From: Bradyrhizobium sp. SK17
GTDB lineage: Bacteria; Pseudomonadota; Alphaproteobacteria; Rhizobiales; Xanthobacteraceae
Assembly: GCF_002831585.1 (NCBI RefSeq)
Contig: NZ_CP025113.1
Location: 4,975,001-5,039,000 of the forward strand
DNA length: 64,000 nucleotides
Reading direction: 5' to 3'
The notes beneath the pieces were generated by a model. That model saw nothing but the letters and a program-made list of their open reading frames with translations. It did no database searches and was not told the origin of the DNA. Within the stretch, counting starts at the first letter, position 1; each line of letters opens with the position of its first letter. Shown here piece after piece: positions 26,295-34,770 of the stretch. The position numbers and the translations under genes were made by a program.

Positions 26295-26410
26295 AAAGCG
26301 TGATGAGACTGGGTCGAGATCGAGCAGCGTCGAAACTTCACCTCTCCCCGACGGAGAGAGGTGAACCGAGACAGCGCCAAGCCGATTTATCCAAAACTCA
26401 TCCCGCTTTA
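26295..26410. repeat. full GAGAGGTGA repeat element
   Basis: A long imperfect inverted repeat between convergent genes. The left arm runs AAAGCGTGATGAG to TTCACCTCTCC, the centre is CCGACG, and the right arm runs AGAGGTGAACC to ACTCATCCCGCTTTA. The last bases overlap the stop of the antiporter-like gene. Related elements are at 56319-56426 and (half) 8264-8325. Confidence 0.7.
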
Positions 26411-27631
26411 GTGCGGGGCGTCGGGGTGCCAGCCGAGCAGGGCGAGCATCACGAAGAAGCCGACCACATAGGCCACCATGATCGGCCAGCCCTGGGTGAT
26501 CCAGCGCACCACCGATTTGGCTTCCGGATACATGTTGGACACCGCAACCCCCGCCGACGAGCCGAACCAGACCATCGACCCGCCAAATCCGACTGCGTAG
26601 GCGAGAAAGCCCCAGTCGTAGCCGCCTTGCTTCAGCGCCAGCGCGGTGAGGGGAATGTTGTCGAACACCGACGAGACGAAGCCGAGCCCGAGCGCGGTCT
26701 GCCATGACGCGGCGGGCAGCTTCTCGACCGGCATCATCGAGGCCGCCGTCACCAGCGCGAGCAGGAACACGGTGCCCTTCAAGGTCTCCGGCATGACCGA
26801 CCAGTCCGGCCGCCGCAGCAGCGCGGTGACCAGGATCGCGGCCCAGACCGCGAGGCCCAGCACCGGCAGCACATCGAGCAGCGCCGGGAATTTCAGGTTG
26901 GCCGTGACATTGGCGGTCAGCGCGGCGAGCAGGATCACCGCGACGATCGCAACCCGTGCCCAGTCGATCCTGAGGCCGGACGGCGCCTTCTTCACGATCG
27001 GCGAGAAACGGTGCTGTTGCAGCGAGGCCGGCACGGCGAACACCAGCATCGCGACAATGGCGGCGACATAGGCATCGACGACGCTGAGCGGACTGATGCC
27101 GGCGATCCACATCATCGTCGTCGTGGTGTCGCCGACCACGCTGCCGGCGCCGCCGGCATTCGAGGCGGCGACGATCGCCGCGAGATAGCCGATATGGACG
27201 CGGCCGCGGAACACATGCCGCGCCACGGTGCCGCCGATCAGCGCGGCCGCGATATTGTCGAGGAAGGCCGACAGCACGAACACGATCACCAGCAGGATCA
27301 GGCCGCCCTTCCAGTCATCGGGCAGCAGTGCCGGCATCTCGTCGGGGATGCGGCTGTCCTCGAAATGGCGGGACAGCAGCGCAAACCCCATCAGCAGCAG
27401 GAACAGGTTCGCGAGCGTGACCCACTCATGCTCCATGTGATGCACGAGGCCGGGCAAGCCGGCGCCGAATTTGGCAAAGCCTGCGAACAGCAGCTTGTAG
27501 GCGACGATCGCGGCAAGACCCGTCAACGCCACGGCCAGCGTGTGGTGATGGAAGATCGCGACGCCGAGCAGGGTCAGCGCGAACAGGATGAAATCGAGCG
27601 GGATTCCGTAGACGAGGATGGGCGCGAACAA
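26408..27631 (-). CDS. NhaD/ArsB-superfamily ion transporter
   Basis: A 407-residue protein with about eleven membrane segments of the ion-transporter (IT) superfamily that includes NhaD Na+/H+ antiporters and ArsB. The two inverted halves each carry the signature LSAFLDNIAAALIGG and FVSSVFDNIPLTALAL, where the Asp in D-N lies in the transport site. ASNAGGAGSVVGDTTTTM and GFGGSMVWFGSSAGVAVSN are the matching re-entrant loops. A Na+/H+ antiporter function is likely but substrate is not proven. The best usable start is TTG at 27631; four codons upstream is an ATC in a place where homologues would plausibly begin. It stands alone and ends in a palindromic repeat. Confidence 0.8.
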   Translation of the reverse strand: MFAPILVYGIPLDFILFALTLLGVAIFHHHTLAVALTGLAAIVAYKLLFAGFAKFGAGLPGLVHHMEHEWVTLANLFLLLMGFALLSRHFEDSRIPDEMPALLPDDWKGGLILLVIVFVLSAFLDNIAAALIGGTVARHVFRGRVHIGYLAAIVAASNAGGAGSVVGDTTTTMMWIAGISPLSVVDAYVAAIVAMLVFAVPASLQQHRFSPIVKKAPSGLRIDWARVAIVAVILLAALTANVTANLKFPALLDVLPVLGLAVWAAILVTALLRRPDWSVMPETLKGTVFLLALVTAASMMPVEKLPAASWQTALGLGFVSSVFDNIPLTALALKQGGYDWGFLAYAVGFGGSMVWFGSSAGVAVSNMYPEAKSVVRWITQGWPIMVAYVVGFFVMLALLGWHPDAPH

Positions 27632-27793
27632 GGCGGTCTCGATGGCTGGAGCGGGCGGCGGCGTGCGGCGCGTCCGGCCGCACTATCGCGCGGCGACCGG
27701 AAGTTCAAGGCGCACGATCGCCGCAACGCGCGGCGCGGCCCACCAGGGGTGATCGGGAGCGAACGGCAACGACGTCGCTCCCGATCTGGTCGT

Positions 27794-28735
27794 TCAACCC
27801 AGCGTCTTCAGCCAGGCGCTGATCTCGGTCACCGCGATGTTGGCCTGGTTGAGCAGCTTGCCCATGGTGAAGAAGCCGTGGAATTGGCCGGGGAAATGCC
27901 GGTAGGTCACCGGCACGCCGGCGTCCTTGAGGAATTTCGCGTACTCGTCGCCTTCATCGCGCAGCGGATCGGCGCCGGCGGTCAGCACATAGGCCGGCGG
28001 CAGTCCCGCAAAGCTCTTCGCGCGGGCGGGCGAGGCACGCCAGTCGGTGCTGTCGGCGTCGCCGAGATAGTGGTTGGCGAACCAGCCGATCACTGAGTGG
28101 GTCAGCAGGACGCTGGTCTCCGGCTCCCGGTGCGAGGCATGCTTCCGCGCGAAATCGGTGCCGGGGTAGACCAATAGCTGGGCGGCGAGCTTCGGTCCGC
28201 CGTCGCGGGCGGTCAGCGCCACCACGGCCGCGAGGTTGCCGCCGGCGCTGTCACCGCCGACGATCAGGCGCGCGGCGTCGATGCCGAGCTCCTTTGCGTT
28301 GGCGGCGACCCAACGGGTCGCGGTGACGGCGTCGTCCACCGCAGCGGGAAAACGGTGCTCGGGCGCGAGGCGATAGTCGACCGAGATCACGATCAACTCG
28401 CCTTCATGGGCGAGCTTCTGGCAGACCACCTCATGGGTATCGAGATCGCCGATCACCCAGCCGCCGCCATGGAAGAACACCAGGCACGGCGCGAGCCCGT
28501 TGATCTTGCGCAGCGTCTTCGGGGTGTAGATGCGGGCCGGGATCGTGCCGTGCGGGGCTGGGATCGCCAGCGCCTTGCTCGAGTCGAGCGCGGGCGCCTC
28601 GGGATTGGAGACGATTCGCGCGGCGCGATAATATTCGCGGGCTTCCGGCGCGGTCAGCGTTTCATAGGCGGGGCGGCCGGCCTCCTGGAAGGCCTTGAAG
28701 ACGGCGGCGGCATCGGGATCGAGAACGACGGGCAT
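27794..28735 (-). CDS. alpha/beta hydrolase, hormone-sensitive lipase family
   Basis: A 313-residue esterase/lipase of family IV (HSL). Sequence marks are the oxyanion motif VFFHGGGWVIGDLDTHE, VDYRLAPEHRFPAAVDD, the nucleophile IVGGDSAGGNLAAVV (Ser in GDSAG), the Asp in TAGADPLRDEGDEYA and His in HFPGQFHGFF. It probably cleaves short acyl esters in the cytoplasm. The ATG at 28735 is used; a TTG nine bases upstream has poor spacing to GAGG. It lies 36 bp after an SDR gene on the same strand, so the two form an operon, probably for breakdown of an ester/alcohol compound (inference). Confidence 0.87.
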   Translation of the reverse strand: MPVVLDPDAAAVFKAFQEAGRPAYETLTAPEAREYYRAARIVSNPEAPALDSSKALAIPAPHGTIPARIYTPKTLRKINGLAPCLVFFHGGGWVIGDLDTHEVVCQKLAHEGELIVISVDYRLAPEHRFPAAVDDAVTATRWVAANAKELGIDAARLIVGGDSAGGNLAAVVALTARDGGPKLAAQLLVYPGTDFARKHASHREPETSVLLTHSVIGWFANHYLGDADSTDWRASPARAKSFAGLPPAYVLTAGADPLRDEGDEYAKFLKDAGVPVTYRHFPGQFHGFFTMGKLLNQANIAVTEISAWLKTLG

Positions 28736-28771
28736 GGGCGACAAACCTCGTTGTGGTGCTGGACTGAAATC

Positions 28772-29551
28772 TCAGGCGGCGGTGCGGCCGCCGTCGACGG
28801 TGTAGGCCGAGCCGGAGACGTAGCTGGCCTCGTCGGAAGCGAGGAACGCGACGATCGAGGCGACCTCGCGCGCCAGCCCGAGGCGGCGCGCCGGGATGCG
28901 ATCGACGATCTTCTCGACCGGCGGCGGCGCGTTGCCGCCGGAGCGGCCCTGGAGGATGGTGCTCAGCATCCGGCTCTCGATCATGCCGGGACAGACGCAA
29001 TTGACGCGCACCCCGGTGCCGCTGCATTCCCAGGCCGCGCTCTTGGTCAGCCCGATCACCGCGTGCTTGCTCGCGCTGTAGACCGCGATCATCGGCGATC
29101 CCACCAGGCCCGCGATCGAGGCGGTGTTGACGATGCTGCCCTTGTTCTGCTTCAGCATCACCGGCAGCACATGCTTCATGCCGAGGAAGACGCCGACGAC
29201 GTTGACGTCGAGCACGCGGCGAAAGCTCTCCAGCGAATATTCCGGGATCGGCTTGATGTCACCTTCGATGCCGGCGTTGTTGTAGAAGGCGTCGATGGTG
29301 CCGAAGCGGTCCACCGCGGCACGGACATAGTCCTTGACCTCGGCCTCGTCGGTGACGTCGGCTGTGATCGCCAGCGCCTCGGCCGAGGCGGGCAGGTCCT
29401 TTATGGCGGCGGCAAGGTCGGCTTCCCTGCGGTCGACCGCGACGATCCGCGCACCGCGTTCGGCGAGCAACTGGAGCGTGGCGGTTCCGATGACGCCGGC
29501 AGCGCCGGTGACGACGGCAACCCGGCCGTCGAGCCTGATGCGATCTGGCAT
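28772..29551 (-). CDS. SDR-family oxidoreductase
   Basis: A 259-residue classical short-chain dehydrogenase/reductase. The NAD(P) motif is VTGAAGVIGTAT (TGxxGxxG variant with V), followed by VAVDRRE (acidic residue after beta-2 favours NAD). Further marks are the NNAG motif (FYNNAGIEGD), catalytic Ser in SIVNTASIAG, YSASKHAVIG (Y-x-x-x-K) and the C-terminal SGSAYTVDGG. The substrate is unknown. A GAGGAAA ribosome site precedes the ATG at 29551. It is the first gene of a two-gene operon with the HSL-type hydrolase and is divergent from the DUF2155 gene (245-bp spacer). Confidence 0.88.
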   Translation of the reverse strand: MPDRIRLDGRVAVVTGAAGVIGTATLQLLAERGARIVAVDRREADLAAAIKDLPASAEALAITADVTDEAEVKDYVRAAVDRFGTIDAFYNNAGIEGDIKPIPEYSLESFRRVLDVNVVGVFLGMKHVLPVMLKQNKGSIVNTASIAGLVGSPMIAVYSASKHAVIGLTKSAAWECSGTGVRVNCVCPGMIESRMLSTILQGRSGGNAPPPVEKIVDRIPARRLGLAREVASIVAFLASDEASYVSGSAYTVDGGRTAA

Positions 29552-29796
29552 GTTGGGTTTCCTCTGGCTGGTCCGGTTCGATCCGGATTTTCCTGGTTTT
29601 CGCGCGGTGCGGCGCGCCTTCAGCGTGAGGACTATCACACGTGTTCCCGGGAGTGACCAGAGGGCGGCGAGGGCGTCGGGGAGGGTATCCTCGCGCCCTT
29701 TCCCCGCCGTATTCGGCGTGTTAACCGATGCCCTGCGAGCGGCCGATATCAAGGTAGACTGTCGCGAGCCCGATTCGCCCTCTAAAGCCGCGCGAG

Positions 29797-30810
29797 ATGC
29801 TTCGAACCATTGCCCTGACTGGCTTTGCGGCCTTGATCGCCGCCTCAATCGTCGCGCTTGCGCCGCCTGCGCGCGCGCAGATCGGAACGATTTTCTCCGA
29901 TCCCGCGCCGCGTCCGCCCGGCTCGATCCCGCGTGGTCAGGTGGCGCCGCCCAACGACGACGACGAGGAAGTGCCGGAACTGCCGCGCGGCCGCCTGTTG
30001 CCGCCGCCGAACCGGCCGTTGCCACCGGCGCAGGGCGTGCCGCCGCCCGGCAGCGTGCAGTCGCAGCCCTTGGCGCCGCCGCCCGGCTCGACCGTCGCGC
30101 CGCCCGGCACCCAGCCCGGCGTTGCGGTGCAGCCGCCGCAACCCGGCGGGCCGGCCGTTGCCAACCCGTTGCCCGGCCTGCCGCCGGGGCAGCGGCAGCC
30201 GAGGGGGACCCCGCAGGGCACGCAGCAGGGCGCCGTGCCGCCGCAGGCGCCGGCGACGTTGCAGCCGGGCGACGAGGTGGTGCAGGAGCCGCCCTCGACC
30301 AAGATCACCAACAAGAAGGCGAGCTTCTCCGGCCTCGACAAGATCACCGGACGCATCATCAATTTCGACGAGGATATCGGCGAGACCGTGCAGTTCGGCG
30401 CGCTGCGCGTGAAGACCGATGCCTGCTACACCAGGCCGTCGACGGAAGCTGCCAACACCGACGCCTTTGTCGAGGTCGACGAGATCACCTTGCAGGGCGA
30501 GGTGAAGCGGATCTTCTCGGGCTGGATGTTCGCGGCAAGCCCCGGCCTGCACGGCGTCGAGCATCCGATCTACGACATCTGGCTGACCGACTGCAAAGGG
30601 CCGGACCAGACCATCGTGACCGCCGCGCCCGATCCGCCGAAGGCGCCGACGCCGCCACCGCCGCCGGCCCAGAAGCGTGCGCCGCCGAAGCAGGCCGCGC
30701 CGCGCCCGCCGCCGCAGCCGCTGCCGCAATACCAGCAGCAGCCGCCACCTCCGCCGCCCCAGCAACAGCAGCGGCCAGGCGGCTTGTTCGGCGGTCTGTT
30801 CGGGAATTGA
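29797..30810 (+). CDS. DUF2155 Pro-rich exported protein
   Basis: A 337-residue exported protein. The signal peptide ends near residue 28 (SIVALAPPARAQ). Residues about 35-165 and 285-330 are Pro/Gln-rich, low-complexity linkers, and the C-terminus is GGLFGGLFGN. Between them (about 170-270) is the DUF2155 domain: ITNKKASFSGLDKITGRIIN, VQFGALRVKTDACYTRP, IFSGWMFAASPGLHGVEHP and YDIWLTDC, with two Cys. DUF2155 proteins are conserved in alphaproteobacteria, usually beside aat, but their role is not known; periplasmic location is expected. It is convergent with aat here, with a palindrome between. Confidence 0.85.
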   Translation: MLRTIALTGFAALIAASIVALAPPARAQIGTIFSDPAPRPPGSIPRGQVAPPNDDDEEVPELPRGRLLPPPNRPLPPAQGVPPPGSVQSQPLAPPPGSTVAPPGTQPGVAVQPPQPGGPAVANPLPGLPPGQRQPRGTPQGTQQGAVPPQAPATLQPGDEVVQEPPSTKITNKKASFSGLDKITGRIINFDEDIGETVQFGALRVKTDACYTRPSTEAANTDAFVEVDEITLQGEVKRIFSGWMFAASPGLHGVEHPIYDIWLTDCKGPDQTIVTAAPDPPKAPTPPPPPAQKRAPPKQAAPRPPPQPLPQYQQQPPPPPPQQQQRPGGLFGGLFGN

Positions 30811-30819
30811 TTGGGGGCC

Positions 30820-30888
30820 GTAGCCCGGATGAGCGAAGCGATATCCGGGACGGCTGGCCCCGCATGTCGCTTCGCTCATGCGGGCTAC
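30820..30888. repeat. 21-bp inverted repeat between convergent genes
   Basis: Arms at 30820-30840 and 30868-30888 (GTAGCCCGGATGAGCGAAGCG and complement) pair with one mismatch. It lies between the DUF2155 and aat 3' ends and could terminate both. Confidence 0.75.
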
Positions 30889-30912
30889 GCCTCTTGCATC
30901 CGGGTTACGAAT

Positions 30913-31593
30913 TCAATTGCGCTCAGCGATGATCGCCAGCGCCTGCTCGCCCGTGACCGGCTGCGTGGTGTCGAGCTTGCGGAAATCCGCCGGCGCGCCC
31001 GATATCGCCTTGTCGAGCAGCGTGCGATAGCGGCGGCGCGAGATTTCGACCGCGCCGAACGTCTTGAGATGCTCGGTGACATATTGCGTGTCGAGCAGTT
31101 CGAAGCCGCCCGCGATCAGCCGTGCCACCAGATGCACCAGCGCGACCTTCGAGGCGTCGCGCGCGGTGTGGAACATGCTCTCGCCGAAGAAGGCGCGGCC
31201 GAGGCTGACGCCATAGAGCCCGCCGACCAGATTGTCGTCCTGCCAGACCTCGACGCTGTGGCAGTGGCCCGACGTGTATAGCCCGAGATAGAGATCGCGG
31301 ATCCGCTTGTTGATCCAGGTGTCGTCGCGGCCCGGCTGCGGCGCCGCGCAGCCGGCGATCACGGCCTTGAATGCGGTATCGACGGTGACGGTGAAGGCAT
31401 CCGAGCGCACGGTGCGCGCCAGGCGGGAGGCGACGCGGAAGCCGTCGAACGGAATCACGCCGCGCAATTCCGGCTCGACCCAGAACAGCGTCGGATCGTC
31501 GGCGCTCTCCGCCATCGGGAAGATACCGCAGGCATAGGCGCGCAGCAGCACCTCGGGCGTGATCTCGGAGGCGGCGGAGTCGCGTGACGTCAT
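30913..31593 (-). CDS. aat: leucyl/phenylalanyl-tRNA--protein transferase
   Basis: A 226-residue L/F-transferase, which adds Leu or Phe from aminoacyl-tRNA to N-terminal Lys/Arg, marking proteins for ClpAP (N-degron pathway). The family marks are [75 protein letters not shown] and the [19 protein letters not shown] segment. The length is typical of the short alphaproteobacterial form. Its ancestral neighbours accC/accB lie 16 kb away in this window on the same strand. Cytoplasmic. Confidence 0.93.
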   Translation of the reverse strand: MTSRDSAASEITPEVLLRAYACGIFPMAESADDPTLFWVEPELRGVIPFDGFRVASRLARTVRSDAFTVTVDTAFKAVIAGCAAPQPGRDDTWINKRIRDLYLGLYTSGHCHSVEVWQDDNLVGGLYGVSLGRAFFGESMFHTARDASKVALVHLVARLIAGGFELLDTQYVTEHLKTFGAVEISRRRYRTLLDKAISGAPADFRKLDTTQPVTGEQALAIIAERN

Positions 31594-31816
31594 GACCGCG
31601 AGAATAGCAAAGCGCGACCGGTCTTGCGATGGGGGCTGCTACGGGGTCCTGACGTGTTGACGAAACCGATCGGTTCCTCCACAAGCCGCGCCATTCGGCT
31701 GCACTTGCCCGCGACGGGCGGCGCGGCCGTGCTAGATTGCAACAAAAAGATGGCGGCACCGCCCGGGACAGGCGGCTCGCACGCCCGACAAATCAAAACA
31801 CGTGAGGGGACGCTGC

Positions 31817-33262
31817 ATGAAATCGTCATGGCGGACGTTTGCGCCATTGCTGGTCTGGCTGGTGATCTATCTGGTCCCGGTGCCGGCCGGGCTGAACGCC
31901 AATCAGTGGCACTATTTCGCGGTGTTCGCCGCCGTCATCACCGGGCTGATCCTCGAATCGATGCCGGTCGGCGCGGTCGGATTGATCGGCCTCACCGTTG
32001 CCGGCGTCGGCGGCTATGTCGAGCCCGACCCGAACAAGTCGCTGCGCTGGATGCTGAGCGGCTTTTCCGAGAGCACGGTGTGGCTGATCGTCGGCGCCTT
32101 CGTGTTCTCGATCGGCTATCGCAAGAGTGGGCTCGGCCGCAGGCTGGCGCTGCTGCTGGTGCGCGGGCTCGGCCGGCGCACCATCGGGCTCGGCTATGCG
32201 GTGGCGTTCTCCGATCTGGTGCTGGCGCCGGCGACGCCGTCCAACACCGCGCGCTCGGGCGGCACGATCTATCCGATCGTCAGCAACATTCCGCGCATCT
32301 ATGGCTCCGAGCCCGGCCCGACCGCAGGCAAGATCGGCACCTTCGTGATGTGGACGGCGTTCGCGACCACCGCCGTCACCAGTTCGCTGTTCCTGACCGC
32401 GCTGGCGCCGAATGCTGCGGCGCTCTCGATCGCCAAGAAGCTCGTCAATATCGAGGTCGGCTGGTCGCAATGGTTCATCGGCTTCGCGCCGCTCGGAATC
32501 CTGTTGCTGCTGCTGGTGCCGCTGCTCAGCTATGTGGTCTGCCGGCCGGAGATCAAGGAGAGCCCGGAGATCGTCACCTGGAGCCAAGGCGAGATCGCCA
32601 AGATGGGGCCGCCGTCGCGGCAGGAATGGATCATGGCGGTGCTGGTGCTGCTGGCGATGTTCCTGTGGATCTGCGGCTCCAATCCCAACATCAGCGTGCC
32701 GCTGCTCGGTTCGAACTTCATCAATGCGACCACCGTCGTGTTCGTGGTGATCTCGCTGATGCTGCTGACCGGCGTGATCGCGTTCGAGGACATCGTCGCG
32801 GAGAAGAGTGCCTGGGAGGTCTTCTTCTATTTCACCTCGCTGCTCACGCTGTCGTCGGGGCTCAACGAGATCGGCTTCATCAAATGGGTGGCCGAGGCGT
32901 ACGCCAAGCCGCTCTCCGGCACGTCGCCGCTCGCCGGAATCATCCTGCTGGTGTCGTTCTTCTTCTGGATCCATTATTTCTTCTCGAGCATCACCTCGCA
33001 TACGGCAGCCGTACTGCCGGTGGTGCTGGCGGTCGGCTCCAGCATTCCGGGCCTGCCGGTGCAGACCTTGATGCTGCTGTGCGTCTATTCGCTGGGGCTG
33101 ATGGGCGTGATCTCGCCCTATGCCACCGGACCGGCGCCGATGTATTACGGCAGCGGCTATATCGGCAAAGGCGACTTCTGGAAGTTCGGGCTGATCTTCA
33201 GCGTGATCTACTTTGCCGGATTGTTGCTGATCGTGTTGCCCTGGCTACAGTCGATCGGGTAA
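31817..33262 (+). CDS. DASS-family dicarboxylate/anion transporter (SLC13-like)
   Basis: A 481-residue membrane protein with about twelve segments, of the divalent anion:Na+ symporter family (CitT/SLC13). The signature half-motifs are visible: LVLAPATPSNTARSGGTIYP (S-N-T in hairpin 1) and FSSITSHTAAVLPVVLAVG (hairpin 2), then GLMGVISPYATGPAP and YYGSGYIGKGDFWKFG. Relatives exchange or import citrate, malate, succinate or tartrate. Substrate is unresolved, but with dctA elsewhere in the window the organism seems geared to C4 acids. The ATG at 31817 follows GAGGGGA. Stand-alone gene, 180 bp before the efflux operon. Confidence 0.87.
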   Translation: MKSSWRTFAPLLVWLVIYLVPVPAGLNANQWHYFAVFAAVITGLILESMPVGAVGLIGLTVAGVGGYVEPDPNKSLRWMLSGFSESTVWLIVGAFVFSIGYRKSGLGRRLALLLVRGLGRRTIGLGYAVAFSDLVLAPATPSNTARSGGTIYPIVSNIPRIYGSEPGPTAGKIGTFVMWTAFATTAVTSSLFLTALAPNAAALSIAKKLVNIEVGWSQWFIGFAPLGILLLLLVPLLSYVVCRPEIKESPEIVTWSQGEIAKMGPPSRQEWIMAVLVLLAMFLWICGSNPNISVPLLGSNFINATTVVFVVISLMLLTGVIAFEDIVAEKSAWEVFFYFTSLLTLSSGLNEIGFIKWVAEAYAKPLSGTSPLAGIILLVSFFFWIHYFFSSITSHTAAVLPVVLAVGSSIPGLPVQTLMLLCVYSLGLMGVISPYATGPAPMYYGSGYIGKGDFWKFGLIFSVIYFAGLLLIVLPWLQSIG

Positions 33263-33344
33263 AATAGCCACAATCCGGCGTGAAACAGCGCTCGACCGGG
33301 AAGGAGGGGCCATCCTTTCCGAATCTTAACGCGCTTTGTCAGAC

Positions 33345-33365
33345 GGAAGCGTTCAAAATGCTTCC
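33345..33365. promoter_or_regulatory. palindrome upstream of the efflux operon
   Basis: GGAAGC, nine bases, GCTTCC, positioned 77 bp before the mdtA-like start and after the upstream transporter gene. It could be a regulator operator or an mRNA hairpin. No regulator gene is adjacent. Confidence 0.3.
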
Positions 33366-33441
33366 TCGCGTGCGGCGCGCGCCGGCTCTAGGGGACACAT
33401 AGAGCTGCGCGAGCTCATTCGTGTTTCTTCGTGGGCAGGTT

Positions 33442-34770
33442 ATGGACCAGCAGATCAAAGACCCGTCGATCGTCGCACCTGGACCCGTCAGGCGAGCGTC
33501 GCGCTGGCCGGGGATACTAACGGGATTGCTCGTACTGGCGGTGCTCGCCGGCATCGTCTGGTGGACGCGCCAGCAGGCCGCGCCGCAACAGGCCGGGGGC
33601 GGCCGCAATGCCGGGCCGATGTCGATCGTGCCGGAGACGATCGGCAAGGGCGATATCGGCGTCAGCCTCAATGCGCTCGGCACCGTGACCTCGCTCGCCA
33701 CCGTGACGATCAGGAGCCAGATCAGCGGCTACCTGATGAAGATCGATTTCAAGGAAGGCGACGAGGTCAAGAAGGGTGACTTGATCGCCGAGATCGATTC
33801 GCGGCCCTATGAGGCGACGCTGGCGCAGGCCAAGGGCAATCTGGCGCGCGACGAGGCGCAGCTGAAGGGCGCCCAGGTCGATCTCACGCGCTACCAGAAC
33901 CTCGCCACCCAGAACGCGGTGCCGCATCAAACGCTCGATACCCAGGTCGCGCTGGTCGCGCAGTATCAAGGCACGGTCGAAGCCGACCGCGCCGCCGTGA
34001 AGTCGGCCGAGGTGAACCTGGCGTATTGTCACATCGTGTCGCCGATCAACGGGCGGGTCGGACTGCGTCAGGTCGATCTCGGCAACTACGTGACGCCGGG
34101 CGACACCAATGGTCTGGTCGTGATCACGCAGCTCGAGCCGATCAGCGTGCTGTTCACGCTGCCGGAAGACAATCTGCAAGCGGTCAAGAAGCGGCTGAAG
34201 GAGGGCGCCGTGCTGCCGACGGCGGCCTATGACCGCAGCGGCGCCACCAAGCTCGCCGACGGCTCGCTCCAGACTTTCGACAGCCAGATCGATCCGACCA
34301 CCGGCACGATCAAGCTGCGCGCCCAGTTCGAGAACCAGGATCGCTCGCTGTATCCGAACCAGTTCGTCAACATCCGCCTGCTGCTCGACACCCACAAGGA
34401 CGCCACGACGATGTCGACGGCGGGAATCCAGCGCGGCGTCCCGGGCACCTTCGTCTACCTCGTCAATGCCGACAGCACGGTCTCGGTGCGGCCGGTGAAG
34501 CTCGGCGTCACCGATGGTGACCGGGTCGAGGTGCTGTCCGGGCTGGTGCCCGGCGACCGCGTCGTGATCGACGGCGCCGACAAGCTGCGCGAGGGCGCCA
34601 AGGTGGTGGTGCGCTCCGCGGCCGATACCGCCAGCCCGGCCGGCGCGGCGAAGGGGCCGGCCAGCGGGGGCGACAAGGCAGGCGGCACCGGAGACAGCAA
34701 GGCCGGCGCCGCTCCCGACAAGGCGGGAGGCGGCAAGCACAAACGGTCCGAGGACGGGCAGACCAAATGA
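33442..34770 (+). CDS. mdtA: RND efflux periplasmic adaptor (MdtA-like)
   Basis: A 442-residue membrane fusion protein linking an RND pump to its outer-membrane channel. The N-terminal anchor is [17 protein letters not shown] (about 28-44). The lipoyl half-motifs are [20 protein letters not shown] and [20 protein letters not shown], separated by a coiled-coil hairpin (about 120-190). The barrel and MP domains end near residue 385. The C-terminal tail, about 55 residues, is Ala/Gly/Lys-rich ([19 protein letters not shown]) and probably disordered. The start at 33442 ([10 protein letters not shown]) is preferred over GTG 33421. The stop overlaps the next start in ATGA. Confidence 0.9.
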   Translation: MDQQIKDPSIVAPGPVRRASRWPGILTGLLVLAVLAGIVWWTRQQAAPQQAGGGRNAGPMSIVPETIGKGDIGVSLNALGTVTSLATVTIRSQISGYLMKIDFKEGDEVKKGDLIAEIDSRPYEATLAQAKGNLARDEAQLKGAQVDLTRYQNLATQNAVPHQTLDTQVALVAQYQGTVEADRAAVKSAEVNLAYCHIVSPINGRVGLRQVDLGNYVTPGDTNGLVVITQLEPISVLFTLPEDNLQAVKKRLKEGAVLPTAAYDRSGATKLADGSLQTFDSQIDPTTGTIKLRAQFENQDRSLYPNQFVNIRLLLDTHKDATTMSTAGIQRGVPGTFVYLVNADSTVSVRPVKLGVTDGDRVEVLSGLVPGDRVVIDGADKLREGAKVVVRSAADTASPAGAAKGPASGGDKAGGTGDSKAGAAPDKAGGGKHKRSEDGQTK

